NCBI RefSeq assembly: GCF_009296315.1
Contig: NZ_WHLY01000002.1
Coordinates: 2,356,001-2,420,000 of the forward strand
Source of the DNA: Salmonirosea aquatica
GTDB taxonomy: Bacteria > Bacteroidota > Bacteroidia > Cytophagales > Spirosomataceae
DNA: 64,000 bases
Direction: 5' to 3'
The notes beneath the pieces are model-generated. The model was not told where the DNA came from, did not search any database, and worked only from the letters and a program-made list of their open reading frames with translations. Of this stretch, positions 1 through 9,363 are shown piece by piece. The stretch's first letter is position 1. Each line of letters starts with the position of its first letter. The position numbers were made by a program, and so were the translations under genes.

Positions 1-99
1 TACGCCCACCGCTATGAACATAATGGCAAAAAGTACCTCCTCTACAATGGTAACGGCTTTGGAGCGGCGGGTTTTGCCTATGCCGTCTGGGAGGATTGA
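1..99 (+). CDS. C-terminal fragment of a beta-propeller glycosidase-like protein (partial)
   Basis: The first 32 codons of the window read through to a TGA at 97-99. The peptide contains YLLYNGNGFG followed by GFAYAVWED. That pattern (tyrosine, leucines, YNGN, glycines, then a last beta strand) is the usual ending of five-bladed beta-propeller proteins related to glycoside hydrolase families 43/62/130 and to sugar-processing proteins found in polysaccharide loci. The catalytic residues lie outside the window, so neither substrate nor activity can be read. A weak dyad (AATGCT, TT, AGCATT at 136-149) follows the stop and could be a terminator. The PhyH and glycosyltransferase genes downstream on the same strand suggest the end of a surface-polysaccharide locus; that link is inference. 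Confidence 0.5.
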   Translation, partial: YAHRYEHNGKKYLLYNGNGFGAAGFAYAVWED

Positions 100-283
100 T
101 TGGAGTGGATGGTAGTAAATTATATCGCAACACTGAATGCTTTAGCATTTAAATCAATTCAATCTCTAAACGAACCAACGCACCACTAGCTAAAATCAAT
201 GTACGAACTGAGGTGGGTCAGTCGTTGGCGCAAAAAAGAGTAGTACCTAGCACTATCTTTTTACACACATCTAAAACAAAACC

Positions 284-1102
284 ATGACAACGCATAAGGA
301 AGAGTTCAATAAAAACGGCTACGTGTTGCTGCGTAACTTTCTGGACCAGGAAACCGTAGCGGAAATTTATCGCGAGGCGCGGGAGATTTTTGCCACCCAA
401 ATCAAACGGGTTGCGGGGCAACCGGTCGATATCGAGGATCGGGATGCCTTTGAGGCGGCCATGTTTGATTTCTTTGAAAAAGATTTCGACGCTTTCGTCA
501 ATACGGGTAAGACCGTTCAGCATTCATTTTCGCTTCATCGCCTGGCGGTAAGCAAGCAAATTGAAGCTATTTTAAAAGAAATCGGCATCGAAAAACCCGT
601 GATTGGGGCGCGTCCTGCCATGCAGTTCAATAGCCGGTTCCTGTCCAAAGACGGCAGCAAGCACTGGAAGCTCGATGCTCACCAGGATTGGCGTACTGGA
701 CAAGGCTCGCTGGACAGTACCGTGATCTGGTTTCCGATGGTGGAAGCTGGCGCCGAAATCGGCGCGTTGCAGGTGATTCCGGGCAGTCACAAATCGGGGC
801 TGTTGGAAGCCAATACTTCCGGCTATCAGGGCGGCATAACGGCCACCTTGAAAGAAGAGGATTTTGTGCAGACAGAATTCCGGGCAGGTGATGTTCTTAT
901 TTTCTCCGCTTTTTTGGTACACCAGTCGGGCAATAATGTTACCCGTAACATCCGCTGGTCGGTGCAGTTGCGCTACAACAATCTGGCCGAGCCTACTTTT
1001 ATTGAACGGGGATACCCCATGGCTTATATTTACAAGCCGGAACCCGATTTGGTGACACCAAATTTTCCTACCCCTCAGCAATTGAAGGATTTGTACAGAT
1101 AG
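284..1102 (+). CDS. Phytanoyl-CoA dioxygenase (PhyH) family protein
   Basis: 272 residues, the usual length for PhyH-type Fe(II)/2-oxoglutarate oxygenases, which hydroxylate small molecules, lipids or sugar derivatives. The metal-binding facial triad is visible: H133-x-D135 in DAHQDW and the distal H213 in LVHQSG. R224 in the following RNIRW segment fits the 2-oxoglutarate anchor. The IPGSHK segment (about 166-170) is also typical. No signal peptide, so cytoplasmic. The ATG at 284 directly precedes a helix typical of the N-terminus (FNKNGYVLLRNFL). An imperfect promoter-like box TATCTTTT lies at 254-261. Two glycosyltransferases follow on the same strand, so a role in modifying a glycan or glycolipid precursor is possible, but the substrate is unknown. 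Confidence 0.85.
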   Translation: MTTHKEEFNKNGYVLLRNFLDQETVAEIYREAREIFATQIKRVAGQPVDIEDRDAFEAAMFDFFEKDFDAFVNTGKTVQHSFSLHRLAVSKQIEAILKEIGIEKPVIGARPAMQFNSRFLSKDGSKHWKLDAHQDWRTGQGSLDSTVIWFPMVEAGAEIGALQVIPGSHKSGLLEANTSGYQGGITATLKEEDFVQTEFRAGDVLIFSAFLVHQSGNNVTRNIRWSVQLRYNNLAEPTFIERGYPMAYIYKPEPDLVTPNFPTPQQLKDLYR

Positions 1103-1178
1103 GAGTTATGAGCTATGACGGGGTTGCACGGGCAAATACCACTAAGGAGCACGCCGTCTTTCATTCACTCATTCAGCC

Positions 1179-2150
1179 ATGACCAAAGTCAGCGTAACGA
1201 TACTTACATATAATCAGGTAGCTTTTATTGGGCAAGCCATCGAAAGCGCACTCAATCAGATTACGGATTTTCCGTACGAGATTCTAGTGGGTGACGACTA
1301 TTCTACGGATGGTACCCGGGATGTGATCCTAGATTACCAGAAACGCTACCCTGACAAGGTAAAGCCCGTTTTGCACAAGACTAATCTTGGCCAAAACGGG
1401 CTTTTCAATACCATCGAAACCCTCAAGCTGGCAAAGGGAAAGTACATTGCTCCGCTGGATGGCGACGACTATTGGACAAGCCCGCACAAGTTGCAAAAAC
1501 AGGTGGATTTTATGGAAAGCCATCCTGATTTCTCGGCCTGTTTTCATAATGCCCTCATTACCTATGAGGACGGCTCGCCCGCGCGGGAAGTCAACGCCCC
1601 TGATCAGAAGCAGGTCATTGGGATGGACGATCTCATTGGCGAAGACGAAATATGGTTCATGGCTACCTCGGCGGTGATGTTTAAGCATGGCCTGATTCAC
1701 TATCCCGAATGGTTTTTGAAATCGACGAGCGGCGATATACCCCGCTACGTGATTCTGGCTAAGAACGGCCCTATCGGTTATATTCCTGACACTATGTCGG
1801 TTTATCGAAAAAACCACGCGGGAGCAAGCTTTAAAGACCACTATCGCGACGCTCGTTTTCTCAGCAACCGCATTATGATGTACGAGGGAATCAATGCCGA
1901 AACCAGGCACCAATACAACTCATTGCTTCGCAAGAATATAGCCCGCTACCACCGCATGATGCTCGACGCCCGGCAATATGGCAGAAGCTATTTTCGGCGC
2001 GCAGGGCTGGCAGTCCACTACCTGCAGTACCGCCGACCCGATCAGGCTGAAACCCGGGAAATCTTCCGTGATTATATCCTGCCTAAGTGGGTTGTGGACA
2101 TTTACAGTTTCTTTGCGTTGCTGCCACACCGATTACGGCGAACGACATGA
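1179..2150 (+). CDS. Family 2 glycosyltransferase
   Basis: 323 residues with a GT-A fold signature. The N-terminal strand VSVTILTYNQ is followed by the nucleotide-binding GDDYSTDGT (about 38-46) and the metal-binding D94-x-D96 in PLDGDDYW. It is expected to transfer a sugar from a nucleotide-sugar donor in the cytoplasm, probably for a surface polysaccharide or glycolipid. No membrane segment is obvious. The stop overlaps the start of the next glycosyltransferase (ATGA at 2147-2150), indicating translational coupling. The two proteins share long stretches (for example DDYWT, KLQKQVDF, EDGSP, PDQK and WFMAT in the same order), so they look like a tandem duplication. Donor and acceptor cannot be told from sequence. 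Confidence 0.9.
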   Translation: MTKVSVTILTYNQVAFIGQAIESALNQITDFPYEILVGDDYSTDGTRDVILDYQKRYPDKVKPVLHKTNLGQNGLFNTIETLKLAKGKYIAPLDGDDYWTSPHKLQKQVDFMESHPDFSACFHNALITYEDGSPAREVNAPDQKQVIGMDDLIGEDEIWFMATSAVMFKHGLIHYPEWFLKSTSGDIPRYVILAKNGPIGYIPDTMSVYRKNHAGASFKDHYRDARFLSNRIMMYEGINAETRHQYNSLLRKNIARYHRMMLDARQYGRSYFRRAGLAVHYLQYRRPDQAETREIFRDYILPKWVVDIYSFFALLPHRLRRTT

Positions 2151-2920
2151 CGAAGGTTTCGGTCTGTGTACCTACCTACAACCACGCAGATTATATCGCG
2201 CAGATGCTCGACGGAGCTTTGGCGCAGCAAACTACGTTTTCCTACGAGATCGTGGTTGGTGATGATGGTTCTACGGATGGTGCACCAGCTATTATCCAGG
2301 CCTACACCGAGCGCTACCCCGATCGCATCCGTGCCTACCTACATCCCAAGAATTTAGGGCCAAACGTACCGCGCGAGTTTGCCGGACGGAACAATGTCCT
2401 TTTTCTGTTGAAAGCCTGCCGGAGTGAGTACGTGGCGCTTTGTGAGGGCGACGATTATTGGACCGATCCTCAGAAATTGCAAAAGCAGGTCGACTTCCTG
2501 GATACTCATCCTAATTTTGTCATCTGCCATCACAATGTGCGGGTCGTCTTCGAAGATGGCTCACCCGGACATTTGTTCAATACCCCTGATCAAAAAGGTA
2601 CCTCCACGATTGACGATTTACTGGCCGACCGCTGGTTCATGGCCACGGCGAGCCTGATGTACCGCAACTATTTCCTGACCGAAGATTTCGCAGACTGGCA
2701 TGCCCAGGCCGCCGCCGGAGACTGGGCCCTGGTACTGCAACTGGCCGCCCGTGGTAAAATAGGGTACCTTCCCGACGTGATGGGTGTCTATCGCAAGCAT
2801 AAGGAGGGACTAAGCCATGTTCATACGCCCGCGAATGAATGGTTTGTAAAAAATAAAAAGGAGATGTTTGAAAACGTCAGGGCCTGGCTGAAGGCAAATG
2901 AAGCTCGATTCACCTATTGA
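2147..2920 (+). CDS. Family 2 glycosyltransferase (tandem paralogue)
   Basis: 257 residues when started at the ATG at 2147, which overlaps the upstream stop in ATGA. A start 60 bases upstream (2087) would add 20 residues that match nothing in the family and lie within the previous gene. Motifs: VSVCVPTYNH at the N-terminus, GDDGSTDG (about 38-45) and the DxD in CEGDDYW (about 99-105). It is shorter than its neighbour because it lacks the C-terminal 60 or so residues. It is probably a cytoplasmic transferase acting in the same pathway as the upstream gene, since both share motifs beyond the catalytic core. Sugar specificity is unknown. Confidence 0.88.
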   Translation: MTKVSVCVPTYNHADYIAQMLDGALAQQTTFSYEIVVGDDGSTDGAPAIIQAYTERYPDRIRAYLHPKNLGPNVPREFAGRNNVLFLLKACRSEYVALCEGDDYWTDPQKLQKQVDFLDTHPNFVICHHNVRVVFEDGSPGHLFNTPDQKGTSTIDDLLADRWFMATASLMYRNYFLTEDFADWHAQAAAGDWALVLQLAARGKIGYLPDVMGVYRKHKEGLSHVHTPANEWFVKNKKEMFENVRAWLKANEARFTY

Positions 2921-3054
2921 CGATTACAGGGGGCAGGGGGTACCCTCTGCGCGAAGTGGTTCGATTCTTGCCCTGCTTACAGTTCAGACTTCTACTAAGC
3001 CGTAGTCCTCTGTCCATTTAAGACCATGTCCCCCGCGTTGACCCTTTTTCTCCC

Positions 3055-3062
3055 TATCTTTG
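3055..3062 (+). promoter_or_regulatory. Bacteroidota-type -7 box (TATCTTTG)
   Basis: A perfect match to TAnnTTTG lies 25 bases before the ATG of the DPM1-like transferase. A TTG at 3038-3040 is only 14 bases upstream, shorter than usual, so the -33 element is uncertain. Confidence 0.5.
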
Positions 3063-3087
3063 GGCTTTCAAATCCAGCTGTTTGTCT

Positions 3088-3852
3088 ATGAAATTAAGCG
3101 TAGTTATTCCTGCCTACAACGAAGAAGAATCCATTCCCCACACCCTTCGGACTTTGAATAAGGCTTTGCGGAAATACAATATTCCACACGAAATATTGGT
3201 AACCAACGACAACTCAAAAGACGGAACCTTGCGCGTATTAGATGAACTATCCGTAGAAATTCCCGAATTGGTATACTATACCAATCTTGGTCCCAACGGT
3301 TTCGGATACGCGGTACGCTACGGTCTGGAACGTTTCAACGGCGATTGTGTGGCTGTATTTATGGCCGATATGTCCGACGATCCCGACGACCTGGTAAAGT
3401 ACTATTTCAAAATGCTGGAAGGGAACTACGACTGTGTATTTGGCTCGCGCTGGTCCAAAGGGGGGAAGGTGGTGGAATATCCGAAACTGAAAAAATTCAT
3501 TAACCGAGTCGCTAATTTTATCGTACGAATTGTCATGGGTATCAGCTACAACGATACCACCAATGCATTCAAACTCTATAAACGCGAGACGATAGAGGGC
3601 ATCAAGCCCTTTCTTTCGCCTCACTTCAACCTTACCATCGAGCTACCGCTCAAAGCCATAGTAAGGGGCTACAACTATGCCATAGTGCCCAATAGCTGGA
3701 CCAACCGGAAATACGGCGAGTCCAAATTGAAAATTAAGGAAATGGGTAGCCGCTACTTTTTCATCCTGATGTACTGCCTCATCGAGAAGTATTTTGCCCA
3801 GGGTGATTTTATGAAAAAAACAAAGCAACCGTCCAAGCAAGTCAGCCGCTAA
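3088..3852 (+). CDS. DPM1-like family 2 glycosyltransferase
   Basis: 254 residues from the ATG at 3088. A TTG two codons upstream (3082) is possible but less likely. The N-terminus SVVIPAYNEE, the NDNSKDGT segment (about 40-47) and MADMSDDPDD (about 92-101) are typical of dolichyl- or undecaprenyl-phosphate mannosyl/glucosyltransferases. There is no C-terminal membrane domain, so it resembles the soluble DPM1 type, not ArnC or GtrB. Expected role: transfer of a hexose to a polyprenyl phosphate at the inner face of the membrane, feeding glycan assembly. It has its own promoter box, so it is probably transcribed separately from the two glycosyltransferases upstream. Confidence 0.85.
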   Translation: MKLSVVIPAYNEEESIPHTLRTLNKALRKYNIPHEILVTNDNSKDGTLRVLDELSVEIPELVYYTNLGPNGFGYAVRYGLERFNGDCVAVFMADMSDDPDDLVKYYFKMLEGNYDCVFGSRWSKGGKVVEYPKLKKFINRVANFIVRIVMGISYNDTTNAFKLYKRETIEGIKPFLSPHFNLTIELPLKAIVRGYNYAIVPNSWTNRKYGESKLKIKEMGSRYFFILMYCLIEKYFAQGDFMKKTKQPSKQVSR

Positions 3853-4162
3853 GAGTTTACCCTCATTCTTCCTCTGCTCTTGTCGGTTACACCCATTTCA
3901 CGTGCAGTTCAGCGGCTCTGCCGCCAGCGATCAAAAAGATTTTCTTACGCAAAAAAGATTCAGCTTGTTGATCTTCTGTATCCTCCTGATACTGAGTGGC
4001 ACGCCTTGCCTAATTCCTGGATAGGCTACTAAAAAATACCCTTTACTAAATCATGCCGTCAGTATTTGGACTAGCACTCCAAAGCAGGTACATTTACATA
4101 GCCGTCCTCTGTTTGCGGGGAAGTGCAGGCAAATGCTTTAGCTACTCAGCGCAAAAACTTTT
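3853..4162 (+). other. Intergenic region without a supported gene
   Basis: About 310 bases between the DPM1-like gene and the histidine kinase. One frame across 3930-4022 encodes a short hydrophobic stretch resembling a signal peptide and ends at a TAG, but it has no ATG, GTG or TTG at a sensible place, so it is not called. No TAnnTTTG box and no convincing terminator was found. Confidence 0.4.
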
Positions 4163-6085
4163 ATGGAAAAAATTTTACTACATCCCCATGCGGTGATGTC
4201 TCTAATCCTGTGCCTTACGGCAGGATTGGTCATCCTTTCCTTTTCCAATCTCGAGCATAAGCCCTCCTGGACGCGCTGGCTCATCGCAGCGTCGGTGGGT
4301 ATCCTGGGGTGGCAATTCGATAATGTAATCACGTTCGGTCTCAATCCCGTCTATCTGGAATCCGTTCCCTGGCGCAAGTGGGAGTTGGTGCTGGTCTATG
4401 GCTTATCCAGCGTATTCATCCTGCTGGCTCAAATACAACTCGCCTACCTTTTTCCCGAAAACCCCTTCAAACGGGAGCGTAAAATTGTATTGTGGGTCTG
4501 TACTGCGGCTTTAAGTTTGGTGTGGCTATATTATGTCTACCATGTTTTTTCCAGTCAGGGACATCGGGAATTTGAAGAACCGGTCATAATCGCTATTCCG
4601 GCTTTATTCATCATAAGCTGGACCATACTGGTATATCTCCGAAAAGTATTCTACTTCCGTACTCACAGCAATCGGCAGTCCATGACCGCCTGCTTGTTGC
4701 TGATGCTGATGGAGTTGTTCTTTATCGGCTCAGAAATTGATGCGGTCACGATTGGGATCTATAGCTCGGTAGGGTACTGGATCTATTTTCTTTTCACCTG
4801 GATCGGGATTCTGGGAGGAGCCATCCTCTACATAGTATTTTCAACAGTTCCCATCACTTTTCAGGTCAAGTTGGTGGGTTTTACGTTCGTGCTGGTCATG
4901 CTGGTACTTTCAGTGGTCACCCTTACTTTTTTTCCTCCTTTTCCACCTGAAGATTTGGTCCATCGGGCTGAGATCCAGGAAAATCTAATCAATGTCTGTG
5001 GCTTGATCGTTATGTCCACTTTTCTGGTAGCGCTGGTATACCCCATCATTTTGCGTGCCAGTATTATCATACCGCTCGAACGGTTGCTGGTGGGAGTGAA
5101 CAAGGTACGCGAAGGAGCCGTGGACACATCCGTCAGAGTCACCTCCAACGACGAAATCGGTTTTCTTACCGAAAACTTCAATCTTATGACGGGCACACTT
5201 AAGCAAGCCCGTTCCGAACTGGCTTCCTATGCTTCGGATCTGGAAAAGAAGGTGGAAGAACGCACCACACAGCTACAGGAGTCACTGGAGTATTTGAAAG
5301 CTACCCAGGCACACCTCATCCGGCGCGAGAAAATGGCATCCCTGGGTGAGCTCATGGCAGGCATCGCCCATGAAATTCAGAATCCGCTGAACTTTGTCAA
5401 TAACTTTTCTGAATTCGGGCTGGAGCTTATCGAAGAGTGGAAAGCGGAAGAAACAAAACCTGTGATCGACAAGGAGTTTCAGGCCGAAACCGTACGGAGC
5501 ATCGAATTGAACCTGAAAAAAATAAACGAACACGGCAAGCGCGCCGACGCGATCGTGAAAAACATGCAGCTCCAATCGCGCATCAGCACGGGCCTTAAAG
5601 AACCTACCGATCTGAATCAACTGGCTAATGAATACTTGCGGCTTTCCTACCAGGGGTACTGTTCTCAAAAAGAAAGTTTTAAGGCTACCCTACACACCCA
5701 ACTCGACCCTTCCCTCAACCAGGTACCCGTGGTAGTTCAGGATGTGAGTCGGGTTTTCGTCAACTTGTTCAACAACGCTTACTATGCCATCGAGATGAAA
5801 CAAAAAGCCGGGATGCAGGCCTACGAACCCAGCCTGGTCGTTACCTCACGGCAATTGCCCGATTGCATCGAAATGCGGATTCGGGACAATGGCGTGGGCA
5901 TTCCGGAAAATTTACAAAGGAAGATTTTTCAACCCTTTTTTACCACGAAGCCCGCAGGGCAGGGTACCGGGTTAGGATTAGCTTTGGCGTATGATATTAT
6001 CATCAATGACCACGGGGGTACCATCGATTTGGTTAGCCGAGAGGGCGAGTTTACCGAATTCTTCTTTACGGTACCTATCGCGTAA
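4163..6085 (+). CDS. Membrane-bound sensor histidine kinase (orphan)
   Basis: 640 residues. The first 300 or so hold about eight hydrophobic segments, so the sensor is the membrane domain itself. A HAMP linker follows (about 295-350, ending NDEIGFLTENFN), then a coiled coil (about 350-390), the dimerisation/phosphoacceptor domain with H403 in AHEIQNPLN, and an HATPase domain with an N box (NLFNNAYYAI), DNGVGIPE, FFTTK and GTGLGLAL. All kinase motifs are intact, so autophosphorylation is expected. There is no receiver domain and no response-regulator gene beside it, so its partner lies elsewhere and the signal is unknown. Its 3' end overlaps the convergent minus-strand gene by 11 bases. Confidence 0.92.
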   Translation: MEKILLHPHAVMSLILCLTAGLVILSFSNLEHKPSWTRWLIAASVGILGWQFDNVITFGLNPVYLESVPWRKWELVLVYGLSSVFILLAQIQLAYLFPENPFKRERKIVLWVCTAALSLVWLYYVYHVFSSQGHREFEEPVIIAIPALFIISWTILVYLRKVFYFRTHSNRQSMTACLLLMLMELFFIGSEIDAVTIGIYSSVGYWIYFLFTWIGILGGAILYIVFSTVPITFQVKLVGFTFVLVMLVLSVVTLTFFPPFPPEDLVHRAEIQENLINVCGLIVMSTFLVALVYPIILRASIIIPLERLLVGVNKVREGAVDTSVRVTSNDEIGFLTENFNLMTGTLKQARSELASYASDLEKKVEERTTQLQESLEYLKATQAHLIRREKMASLGELMAGIAHEIQNPLNFVNNFSEFGLELIEEWKAEETKPVIDKEFQAETVRSIELNLKKINEHGKRADAIVKNMQLQSRISTGLKEPTDLNQLANEYLRLSYQGYCSQKESFKATLHTQLDPSLNQVPVVVQDVSRVFVNLFNNAYYAIEMKQKAGMQAYEPSLVVTSRQLPDCIEMRIRDNGVGIPENLQRKIFQPFFTTKPAGQGTGLGLALAYDIIINDHGGTIDLVSREGEFTEFFFTVPIA

Positions 6086-6530
6086 ACCACCGCTCCACAA
6101 ATTTCAGGCTATACACCAGGTAGGAAAGTACCGTCCCAACGGTAACTCCGCTGATCAGCATCCACAAAAAGATCGACTGCCGGTGTACCCGGAAGGCTAC
6201 GGCTATAAAGGTCCCTCCAATAGGGGTGAAAAGAAGCGGCGTAAGCAGCGCGATGCCGATTATACCAAATCGTTTCCAGATACGGACCGCCATCCGGCTG
6301 GACTTGCTGAACCGACGGGGCTTTTCCTTGCGCCAGCGCTTGATAAGTACCTGAACGCCTTTCCCAATATAGGTGGTAGCCACCACGGCCAGCATCATAC
6401 CTGCCGCTGAACAGATGGCGGTTTCGTACCATTCGAGTCCCAACGCCAGGCCCGTGATCGGTCCGGCAAAGAATTTGACCGCCGCAGCTAGTGCCACGGA
6501 CAAATATTTGATTGCTAACCCCTCTCTCAT
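6075..6530 (-). CDS. Small multidrug-export-like membrane protein
   Basis: 151 residues with three or four hydrophobic segments and a basic cytoplasmic loop (WRKEKPRRFSKSSR). The glycine-rich KFFAGPITGLALGL and LLTPLLFTPIGGTFIAV segments recall the family annotated as putative small multidrug export proteins (PF06695/COG2426-like). That is a resemblance only; the transport function of this family is not established. The start ATG overlaps the stop of dxr in ATGA (6527-6530), so the two are likely cotranslated. The 3' end overlaps the end of the histidine kinase on the other strand, a compact convergent junction without room for a terminator hairpin. Confidence 0.65.
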   Translation of the reverse strand: MREGLAIKYLSVALAAAVKFFAGPITGLALGLEWYETAICSAAGMMLAVVATTYIGKGVQVLIKRWRKEKPRRFSKSSRMAVRIWKRFGIIGIALLTPLLFTPIGGTFIAVAFRVHRQSIFLWMLISGVTVGTVLSYLVYSLKFVERWFTR

Positions 6531-7690
6531 ACGTTGGCATGAATTAATTCGGCGGCCACGCGCCGTGCCTCCCGGTCGCTGGCCACGTAGTCGTCGTACT
6601 GAGGGGTGCTTACAAAAGCAACACGGGTAGTGCAGTGCTCGATAACGTCCGAAATTTCCAGAAAACCGATCTCATCATTCAGGAAAGCCGCTACAGCGAC
6701 TTCGTTAGCCGCGTTAATCACACACGGCCGATTACCTCCCCTGGCCAGTCCGTCGTAGGCGAGCGCTAGATTTCGGAAGGTACCACTGTCGGGCTTCTCG
6801 AAGGTAAGGGTAGGGTAGGCCGTAAAATCGAAGCGGGGAAAGTCGGCCTTCATGCGCTGGGGGTACCCCAAAGCATACTGGATGGGCAGGCGCATGTCGG
6901 GCAAGCCCATCTGGGCTTTGATACTACCGTCTTCGAACTGCACCATCGAATGGATAATGCTTTGTGGATGTACCACTACGTCAATTTGCTCCGGTGTCAG
7001 GTCAAAGAGCCACTTGGCTTCGATAACTTCCAGCCCCTTGTTCATCAGGGTAGCCGAATCGATCGTGATTTTAGCCCCCATGGTCCAGTTGGGATGTTTG
7101 AGCGCCTGAGCTTTGGTCACGGTAGCGAGGTAGGCGCGGTCTTTGCCCCGAAAGGGTCCGCCCGAAGCAGTCAGGATTATTTTTTCGATTGGGTTCTGTT
7201 CTTCTCCGGTCAGGCACTGGAAGATCGCGGAGTGCTCTGAGTCTACGGGTAATATACCTACCTGATGTTTTTTAGCCAGTTGCGTAATCAGTTCACCCGC
7301 CACTACAAGCGTTTCCTTGTTAGCCAGGGCGATGGTTTTACCCGCCCGGATTGCGCGAATGGTAGGTAACAAACCCGAGTACCCTACCAGGGCGGTAAGT
7401 ACTACATCGATAGAATCTGACTCTACCACCGAAGCCAGCGCTTCGTCGCCCGCATATACTCGTATACCCCGGTGCGAAAGTGCCGAATGTACCGGATCAA
7501 ACATTTTTTCATTCCCGATTACCACCACATCGGGATGAAACCGGACCGCTTGTGCAATCAAAAGCTTGGCATTATTCTGCGCGGTAAGTACCGACACCCC
7601 AAAAGCATCGGGATGCGCCGCAATCACTTCTAAGGCCTGCGTGCCAATGGAGCCCGTAGACCCGAGCAGGGCAATTCTTTTTTTAGTCAT
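6527..7690 (-). CDS. dxr: 1-deoxy-D-xylulose-5-phosphate reductoisomerase
   Basis: 387 residues, normal length. It converts DXP to 2-C-methyl-D-erythritol 4-phosphate with NADPH, the committed step of the MEP isoprenoid pathway. The NADPH-binding GSTGSIG sits at 10-16. The metal and substrate motifs VDSEHSAIFQC, TASGGPFRG, TIDSATLMNKGLEVIEA and VVHPQSIIHSMV are all present. The ATG at 7690 places the dinucleotide fold at the N-terminus as expected. It lies between a GH3-family gene upstream (76-base gap) and a small membrane protein whose start overlaps its stop. A polyprenyl synthetase that would use the pathway's products is at 35,970-36,944. Confidence 0.97.
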   Translation of the reverse strand: MTKKRIALLGSTGSIGTQALEVIAAHPDAFGVSVLTAQNNAKLLIAQAVRFHPDVVVIGNEKMFDPVHSALSHRGIRVYAGDEALASVVESDSIDVVLTALVGYSGLLPTIRAIRAGKTIALANKETLVVAGELITQLAKKHQVGILPVDSEHSAIFQCLTGEEQNPIEKIILTASGGPFRGKDRAYLATVTKAQALKHPNWTMGAKITIDSATLMNKGLEVIEAKWLFDLTPEQIDVVVHPQSIIHSMVQFEDGSIKAQMGLPDMRLPIQYALGYPQRMKADFPRFDFTAYPTLTFEKPDSGTFRNLALAYDGLARGGNRPCVINAANEVAVAAFLNDEIGFLEISDVIEHCTTRVAFVSTPQYDDYVASDREARRVAAELIHANV

Positions 7691-7766
7691 TCCTGTTAAT
7701 GTTGACCGGTTTGGCGGTACTAGGATCGATTAAAGACATTTCTCTTCGATCACGCTGTTTTTGGTT

Positions 7767-9260
7767 TCAACTTTGCTTTAATCCATCCGCAATTTTACGG
7801 TCGTTGGACAGCCGGGGAACTTTGTTCTGGCCACCCAGCTTCCCTTCCGAACGCATATAATTGATAAAAGCATTTTTAGGCAGCGATGTAATCACCAAGG
7901 GCCGTAAAATTGACCCGGTAATCAGATCGTCGTAATATACGTTCAGCTCCGTGAGTCGCCGGTCGAGGTCCTCCGCAAAGGTTACGGGATCGGCTGGTGG
8001 CGTGGCAAACTCCACCAGCCATTCATGGTAGGGTAGCCCACCCTGAGGCGGAGCCACCATGGGGGCTACCGTGCACTCAGTCACTTCAACTTCGGGATGG
8101 CGCTGCATGGCATATTGAAGCGCTTTTTCAATCTCTTCCCCAATTACGTGTTCCCCGAAGGCCGAGATAAAATGTTTGATACGACCCGTAACCAATATCC
8201 GGTAGGGGTCAGTTGATACAAACTTTACGGTATCACCCAGCGAATAACCCCACAGCCCGGCATTGCTGTTAATAATCACCGCGTAATTTTTTCCTACCTC
8301 TACTTCTGCAATCGAAAGCCGCCTGGGTTTTTCATCAAAGTAGTTTTCAGTCGGAATAAATTCAAAGAAAATACCTGAATTCAACAGCAGCAGCAGCCCT
8401 TCGGCGGTTTGAGAATCCTGATAGGCGATAAACCCCTCAGAGGCCGGGTAGGTTTCAACAGAATCCACCCGCTTGCCAATGGCCTCGAAAAGTTTGGCAC
8501 GATAGGGTTCGAAATTGACGCCCCCGTACACGAAAAGCGAAAAATCAGGAAATACATCCTTAATATCCTGGCCTGTTCGGGCCCGGATGCGGTCGAAGTA
8601 CATCTGTACCCAAGGCGGGATGCCCGAAATGAGCGACATCGGCTGCTGGATCGTTTCGTCAATGATTTTTTCCAGCTTGGTTTCCCAGTCGTCAATGCAG
8701 TTGATTTCGTAGGTGGGCAGCTGATTGGTACGCAGATAAGCCGGCACATGATGATTGACGATCCCCGACAACCGGCCAATATGGATACCGGCTTTAGTAG
8801 TCAGTTCGGGGCTACCCGACAGAAATATCAGCTTCTTGTCCAGAAAGTCGGACTTTCCCGTCTCATGTACATAATTGAGCAGCGCGTCACGGGCCGAATT
8901 AATGTGGTTGGGTAAGGAATCAGCCGTAATGGGAATGTACTTGACTCCCGAGGTGGTACCTGAGGTTTTGGCAAAATAGGTGGGCTTACCCGGCCATAGT
9001 ACGTCCGGCTCCCCATGGAGGATTTTCTCCACATAGGGTTTCAAATCTTCATAGTCGCGGATAGGTACAGCCTCCCTGAATTCATCGTAGGAATGCACAT
9101 CCTTAAAAAAATGGTCTTTCCCAAATCGGGTACTTACTGCTTTGTTTATCAGCTTATTCTGCCATCCGGCCTGTATAGCCGGTCCTTCCGCCATCCAGCG
9201 GCGTTGATTATCCACAATGTAGCGAGCCAGCGGGAGGCTCAGCAATGCTCTAATTCCCAT
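7767..9260 (-). CDS. GH3 auxin-responsive-promoter family protein (acyl-adenylating enzyme)
   Basis: 497 residues, in the range of bacterial GH3 proteins. The ATP-binding TSGTTSG (99-105) in the FAKTSGTTSGVKYIP segment is the hallmark of the family, which adenylates carboxylic acids and, in plants, joins them to amino acids. Other family blocks are present: VYGGVNFEPY, YPASEGFIAYQD, GLWGYSLGDTVKFV and SAFGEHVIGEEIEKAL. Cytoplasmic. The role of GH3 proteins in Bacteroidota is unknown, and nothing nearby (dxr, mreB) settles it. It faces mreB across a 171-base divergent spacer. No convincing minus-strand promoter was seen there. Confidence 0.9.
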   Translation of the reverse strand: MGIRALLSLPLARYIVDNQRRWMAEGPAIQAGWQNKLINKAVSTRFGKDHFFKDVHSYDEFREAVPIRDYEDLKPYVEKILHGEPDVLWPGKPTYFAKTSGTTSGVKYIPITADSLPNHINSARDALLNYVHETGKSDFLDKKLIFLSGSPELTTKAGIHIGRLSGIVNHHVPAYLRTNQLPTYEINCIDDWETKLEKIIDETIQQPMSLISGIPPWVQMYFDRIRARTGQDIKDVFPDFSLFVYGGVNFEPYRAKLFEAIGKRVDSVETYPASEGFIAYQDSQTAEGLLLLLNSGIFFEFIPTENYFDEKPRRLSIAEVEVGKNYAVIINSNAGLWGYSLGDTVKFVSTDPYRILVTGRIKHFISAFGEHVIGEEIEKALQYAMQRHPEVEVTECTVAPMVAPPQGGLPYHEWLVEFATPPADPVTFAEDLDRRLTELNVYYDDLITGSILRPLVITSLPKNAFINYMRSEGKLGGQNKVPRLSNDRKIADGLKQS

Positions 9261-9363
9261 AGTTACGTAAAGGTAATTACTTTTATAAAATACCGTTCCC
9301 TACCCTAGTTCCTACTGCATTACTTACTGATTGCTAGACGTTTGGCTTATTTTAAGAAATGAC

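Noticed and set aside
6109-6540. An alternative 143-codon frame on the minus strand
   Set aside because: Same strand, other frame than the small membrane protein; it is charged and glycine/arginine rich, without the regular hydrophobic segments of the accepted frame.
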